This document shows positions 61,373-64,000 of a stretch of DNA of 64,000 bases, piece after piece. Numbering within the stretch: the first letter of the stretch is position 1; each line of letters starts with the position of its first letter. Both the position numbers and the translations under genes were made by a program. This DNA is from Bombiscardovia nodaiensis (lineage in GTDB: Bacteria; Actinomycetota; Actinomycetes; Actinomycetales; Bifidobacteriaceae). The notes beneath the pieces are model-generated. The model ran no database searches and was not told where the DNA came from. It was given only the letters and a program-made list of their open reading frames with translations. The stretch is from contig AP026798.1 in the NCBI GenBank assembly GCA_033127725.1, positions 806,001-870,000 of the forward strand, in the 5' to 3' direction.

Positions 61373-62785
61373 ATGGCAGATGCGGCGGTGACATCAGCCC
61401 CGAGCACAGGCAAGCGCAGGCGCAAAGTAGACCCTGACGGTCTTTTGCCTTCTCCGTACTCGGCTGGAAATGCCCTGAAGAGGGGCGACCTAGTAACGCG
61501 CCTTTCCTTCCTCGTCTTCGGCCTGGGCAATCTAGTTCGTCGGCAAGTGGTGAAAGGGCTCATCTTCTTGGCCTGCGAAGTGGGCATTATCGCCTACCTA
61601 GCTACGACCGGCCAGCAGTATTTAAGCAAATTACCCAGCCTGGGCACCTCGGCGCAGACCAAGGTGAAGGTAGACGGTTTCTGGGTCTACCAAAAGGGCG
61701 ACAACTCGGTGCAAATCCTCCTCTACGGGGTGATGGCGCTCTTCGTAGTGGTCTTCCTGATCATTCTGGCTATCCTCTCGGGCCGTAGCGCCTACAAGGC
61801 CCAAATGGTCATGAGTCAGGGCAAGAAGCCCGCCAGCTTTATGCAAGACCTGCGCTCGCTGGGCAATGAGAACGCCGCTGTAGGACTCATGTTCCTGCCC
61901 ACGGCGGGTATTGTAGTCTTTACGGTACTCCCGCTGGTCTTCATGATTTCCATGGCCTTTACCTCCTACGATAAAGATCATATTGTGCTCTTCAAGTGGG
62001 TGGGCCTACAGAATTTCGGCAAGATTTTCAGCTCCACCAGCGGCGACATCAACGGCGGCTTGTTCCTCTCTGTGCTGACTTGGTCGCTGGTCTGGGCCTT
62101 CTTCGCCACCTTCCTGAACTTCTTCTTGGGCATGTTCATGGCCATGATTATCAACCGCAAGACCACCCGTTTCAAGGGCTTCTGGCGCACCTGCTTCTCT
62201 ATGTCGGTAGCAGTGCCTCAGTTCGTCTCCTTGCTCGTGATGAACACCATGCTCCAGCACGACGGGGCCATCAACCGGCTCCTGGTCAACAGCGGCTTAG
62301 TCTCCGGCCCCCTGCCCTTCTTGACCGACGCCACTTGGGCTAGGGTCACGGTCATCGTCATCAACCTGTGGGTGGGCATTCCCTTCACCATTATGCAGGT
62401 GACGGGCATCTTGCAGAACGTGCCGGCCGACCTGTACGAGGCGGCAATTTTGGACGGTGCTAACTGGTGGCAGCGCTACATGAACGTCACCATGCCCTAC
62501 ATTATGTTCATTCTGACGCCTTACCTGATTACCACCTTTACCGGCAACATCAACAACTTCAACGTCATCTACCTGCTCTCGGGCGGCGGGCCGACCCCTG
62601 TGGGCTCCTCCGCTGGTAAGACTGACTTGCTGATTACCTGGCTCTACAAGCTGACCGTGGACAAGTCCCAGTACAACATCGGCGCTGTGGTTGGCATTAT
62701 GACCTTCATCGTGCTGGCTATTATTTCTCTGATTACCTATCGCAGCTCTGGCTCCTACAAGAATGAGGAGGCCTTCAATGACTAA
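61373..62785 (+). CDS. Sugar ABC transporter permease (MalF-type)
   Basis: This 470-residue permease has a soluble N-terminus, about eight helices and the ATPase-contact loop EAAILDGANWWQRYMNVTMP. The long N-terminal part with two extra helices before the core is typical of MalF. It overlaps the next gene by 8 bp. ATG 61373 is preceded by GAAAGGTCG. Confidence 0.92.
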   Translation: MADAAVTSAPSTGKRRRKVDPDGLLPSPYSAGNALKRGDLVTRLSFLVFGLGNLVRRQVVKGLIFLACEVGIIAYLATTGQQYLSKLPSLGTSAQTKVKVDGFWVYQKGDNSVQILLYGVMALFVVVFLIILAILSGRSAYKAQMVMSQGKKPASFMQDLRSLGNENAAVGLMFLPTAGIVVFTVLPLVFMISMAFTSYDKDHIVLFKWVGLQNFGKIFSSTSGDINGGLFLSVLTWSLVWAFFATFLNFFLGMFMAMIINRKTTRFKGFWRTCFSMSVAVPQFVSLLVMNTMLQHDGAINRLLVNSGLVSGPLPFLTDATWARVTVIVINLWVGIPFTIMQVTGILQNVPADLYEAAILDGANWWQRYMNVTMPYIMFILTPYLITTFTGNINNFNVIYLLSGGGPTPVGSSAGKTDLLITWLYKLTVDKSQYNIGAVVGIMTFIVLAIISLITYRSSGSYKNEEAFND

Positions 62786-63701
62786 AGCAACGAGTGTGAG
62801 CGCCCAAAGCCAGGCAGTCCAGTCTTCCGGGCACGTCTCCTTCTGGCACGACCAGCACAAGCGCCGAATTCTGGCAGATGCAGTGACTTACGTGTTCTTG
62901 ACCGTCATGGCTATCATCTGGCTGACTCCCATTGTCTGGGTCTTTATGGAGTCCTTCAACAAGGACACTTCGCCCTACCAGGCCACCTTCTTCCCGCGCG
63001 AATATACGCTCAATAACTTCAAGCAGCTCTTTGCGGAGCGGGACGTGATGAACTTCCCCCGCATGTTTGCGAACACCTTCTTCATCGCTTGCTGCTCTTG
63101 CATCATTTCCCTCTTCCTCCTCCTGTGCGTGGCCTTCTGTATGTCTCGTCTGCGCTTTAGGGGGAGGCGGACCTTTATGAATATCAACTTGATTCTGGGT
63201 ATGTTCCCCGGCATTATGTCGGTGGTGGCCATCTACTTCATCTTGAAGTCTTTCGGTCTGACCTCTGGCCGGTTCGTGATTCTGGCGCTGATTCTGGTCT
63301 ACTCGGCGGGCGCTGGAGCCGGTTTCTACGTGATGAAGGGCTACATGGACACGATTCCTAAGTCGCTGGATGAGGCGGCTTACTTGGACGGTTGCACCCG
63401 CTGGCAGGTGTTCTTCAAGATTGTGCTGCCCCTGTGCAAGCCTATGATCGTCTATCAGGCGATTTCAAGCTTCCTGGCTCCCTGGCTGGATTTCGTGATG
63501 GTCAAAGCCATCGCCCGCACGCAAGACAACTACACGGTGGCCCTGGGCCTGTGGCAGATGCTCCAGAAGGAGTATATCAACCAGTGGTACGCGCGGTTCG
63601 CCGCCGGCGCTGTGTGCGTCTCCATCCCCATTGCCATTCTCTTTATTATTATGCAGCGTTTCTATCAGGAGTCGGTGGCTTCCGGCTCGGTGAAAGGCTG
63701 A
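62778..63701 (+). CDS. Sugar ABC transporter permease (MalG-type)
   Basis: This 307-residue permease has six helices and the loop EAAYLDGCTRWQVFFKIVLP. ATG 62778 follows ATGAGGAGG. No ATPase gene is in the window; such importers often share a MsmK/MalK-type ATPase encoded elsewhere. Confidence 0.92.
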   Translation: MTKATSVSAQSQAVQSSGHVSFWHDQHKRRILADAVTYVFLTVMAIIWLTPIVWVFMESFNKDTSPYQATFFPREYTLNNFKQLFAERDVMNFPRMFANTFFIACCSCIISLFLLLCVAFCMSRLRFRGRRTFMNINLILGMFPGIMSVVAIYFILKSFGLTSGRFVILALILVYSAGAGAGFYVMKGYMDTIPKSLDEAAYLDGCTRWQVFFKIVLPLCKPMIVYQAISSFLAPWLDFVMVKAIARTQDNYTVALGLWQMLQKEYINQWYARFAAGAVCVSIPIAILFIIMQRFYQESVASGSVKG

Positions 63702-63770
63702 CCCCACTACTCGCTACTCGTCATTCGCCACCCCCTGCGAATCAGTGGAACCCACTGTGAAGGATGAACT

Positions 63771-64000
63771 ATGCCTATCGACACCGCTGACCTGGCTGCT
63801 TTGCCTACTTATTCCGGCCCTCTGGGGGCAAGCTTGGGCGAGCGGTCCACCAACTTTTCGCTCTGGGCCCCCAGGCGGGCAGCGTGCAGGTCAGACTTTT
63901 TGCGGACGGCAGCAGTGCCAGTCAGCCGATTCGCATACTGTCTTTAAATCCGGGCGAGAACGGGTCTTGGAAGTGTGAACTCCCGGAGCGATTAGCAGGG
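63771..64000 (+). CDS. Pullulanase-like GH13 gene, 5' end (frame-broken, cut by window)
   Basis: ATG 63771 follows GAAGGATG. The first residues read YSGPLGASLGERSTNFSLWAP, the opening of a CBM48 domain as in type I pullulanases and related debranching enzymes. After a C5 run (63868-63872) the frame departs and stops at 63947, while the frame one base back continues to the window end with QAGSVQVRLFADGSSASQPI and ENGSWKCELPERLAG, as expected for the same domain. One added C would join them. It follows the transporter genes and fits uptake and breakdown of branched alpha-glucans. Confidence 0.75.

Overview
The window looks like chromosomal DNA of a high-GC Gram-positive actinobacterium, most likely a Bifidobacteriaceae member. 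This is inferred from the run carA-carB-gmk-rpoZ-metK-priA-fmt, a PriA without a Walker motif, a GroEL gene under CIRCE control, and protein sequences that read as bifidobacterial. Species cannot be named from the sequence alone. No rRNA, tRNA, insertion sequence or CRISPR array was seen.

Layout. (1) 1-22673 is a type VII secretion (T7SSb-like) locus. It holds the 3' part of a giant Ig-like-repeat surface protein with a C-terminal membrane anchor, a WXG100 protein, an EssC-type FHA/FtsK ATPase, a DUF4176 protein, small helical partner proteins, an LXG protein, two mosaic copies of a polytopic membrane protein, lipoproteins, a YukD-like ubiquitin-fold protein, an FHA protein, and a second effector-like module ending in two tandem lipoproteins. 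Parts of it (about 10.7-16.3 kb and 20.6-22.0 kb) have a coding strand very rich in G and T and poor in C, unlike the flanks. (2) 22817-35211 is housekeeping: carAB, gmk, rpoZ, metK, priA, a HAD hydrolase, fmt and an inositol-monophosphatase-family gene. (3) 35315-47835, all on the minus strand, holds HU, a pseudokinase/flippase-like membrane protein, purB, a WXG-like protein plus lipase pair, a MoxR-DUF58-VWA operon and ung. (4) 48021-56291 holds a LytR_C protein, a cold-shock protein, groL behind two tandem CIRCE boxes, a second WXG100 gene divergent from a TPM-domain protein, a two-component system and a LacI regulator. (5) 56249-64000 holds a TraX-like membrane protein, a HAD hydrolase, a GH13 glucosidase, a MalEFG-type sugar importer with LacI-type operators, and the start of a pullulanase-like gene.

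How they fit together. The T7SS ATPase and WXG100 proteins would export the LXG protein, the 387-residue effector candidate and probably the lipase at 39.8-41.3 kb. Nearby lipoproteins and membrane proteins are candidate immunity or anchoring factors. A 14-bp motif occurs three times at exact 35-bp spacing upstream of the lipase pair and once between the second WXG100 gene and the TPM gene, suggesting a shared regulator of exported-protein genes.

A technical point affects the reading: three genes (surface protein twice, priA, the pullulanase-like gene) carry four -1 frame breaks, each at a run of five C. Adding one C at each site restores a full reading frame. This is either systematic homopolymer under-calling or real slippage, and the sequence alone cannot decide.
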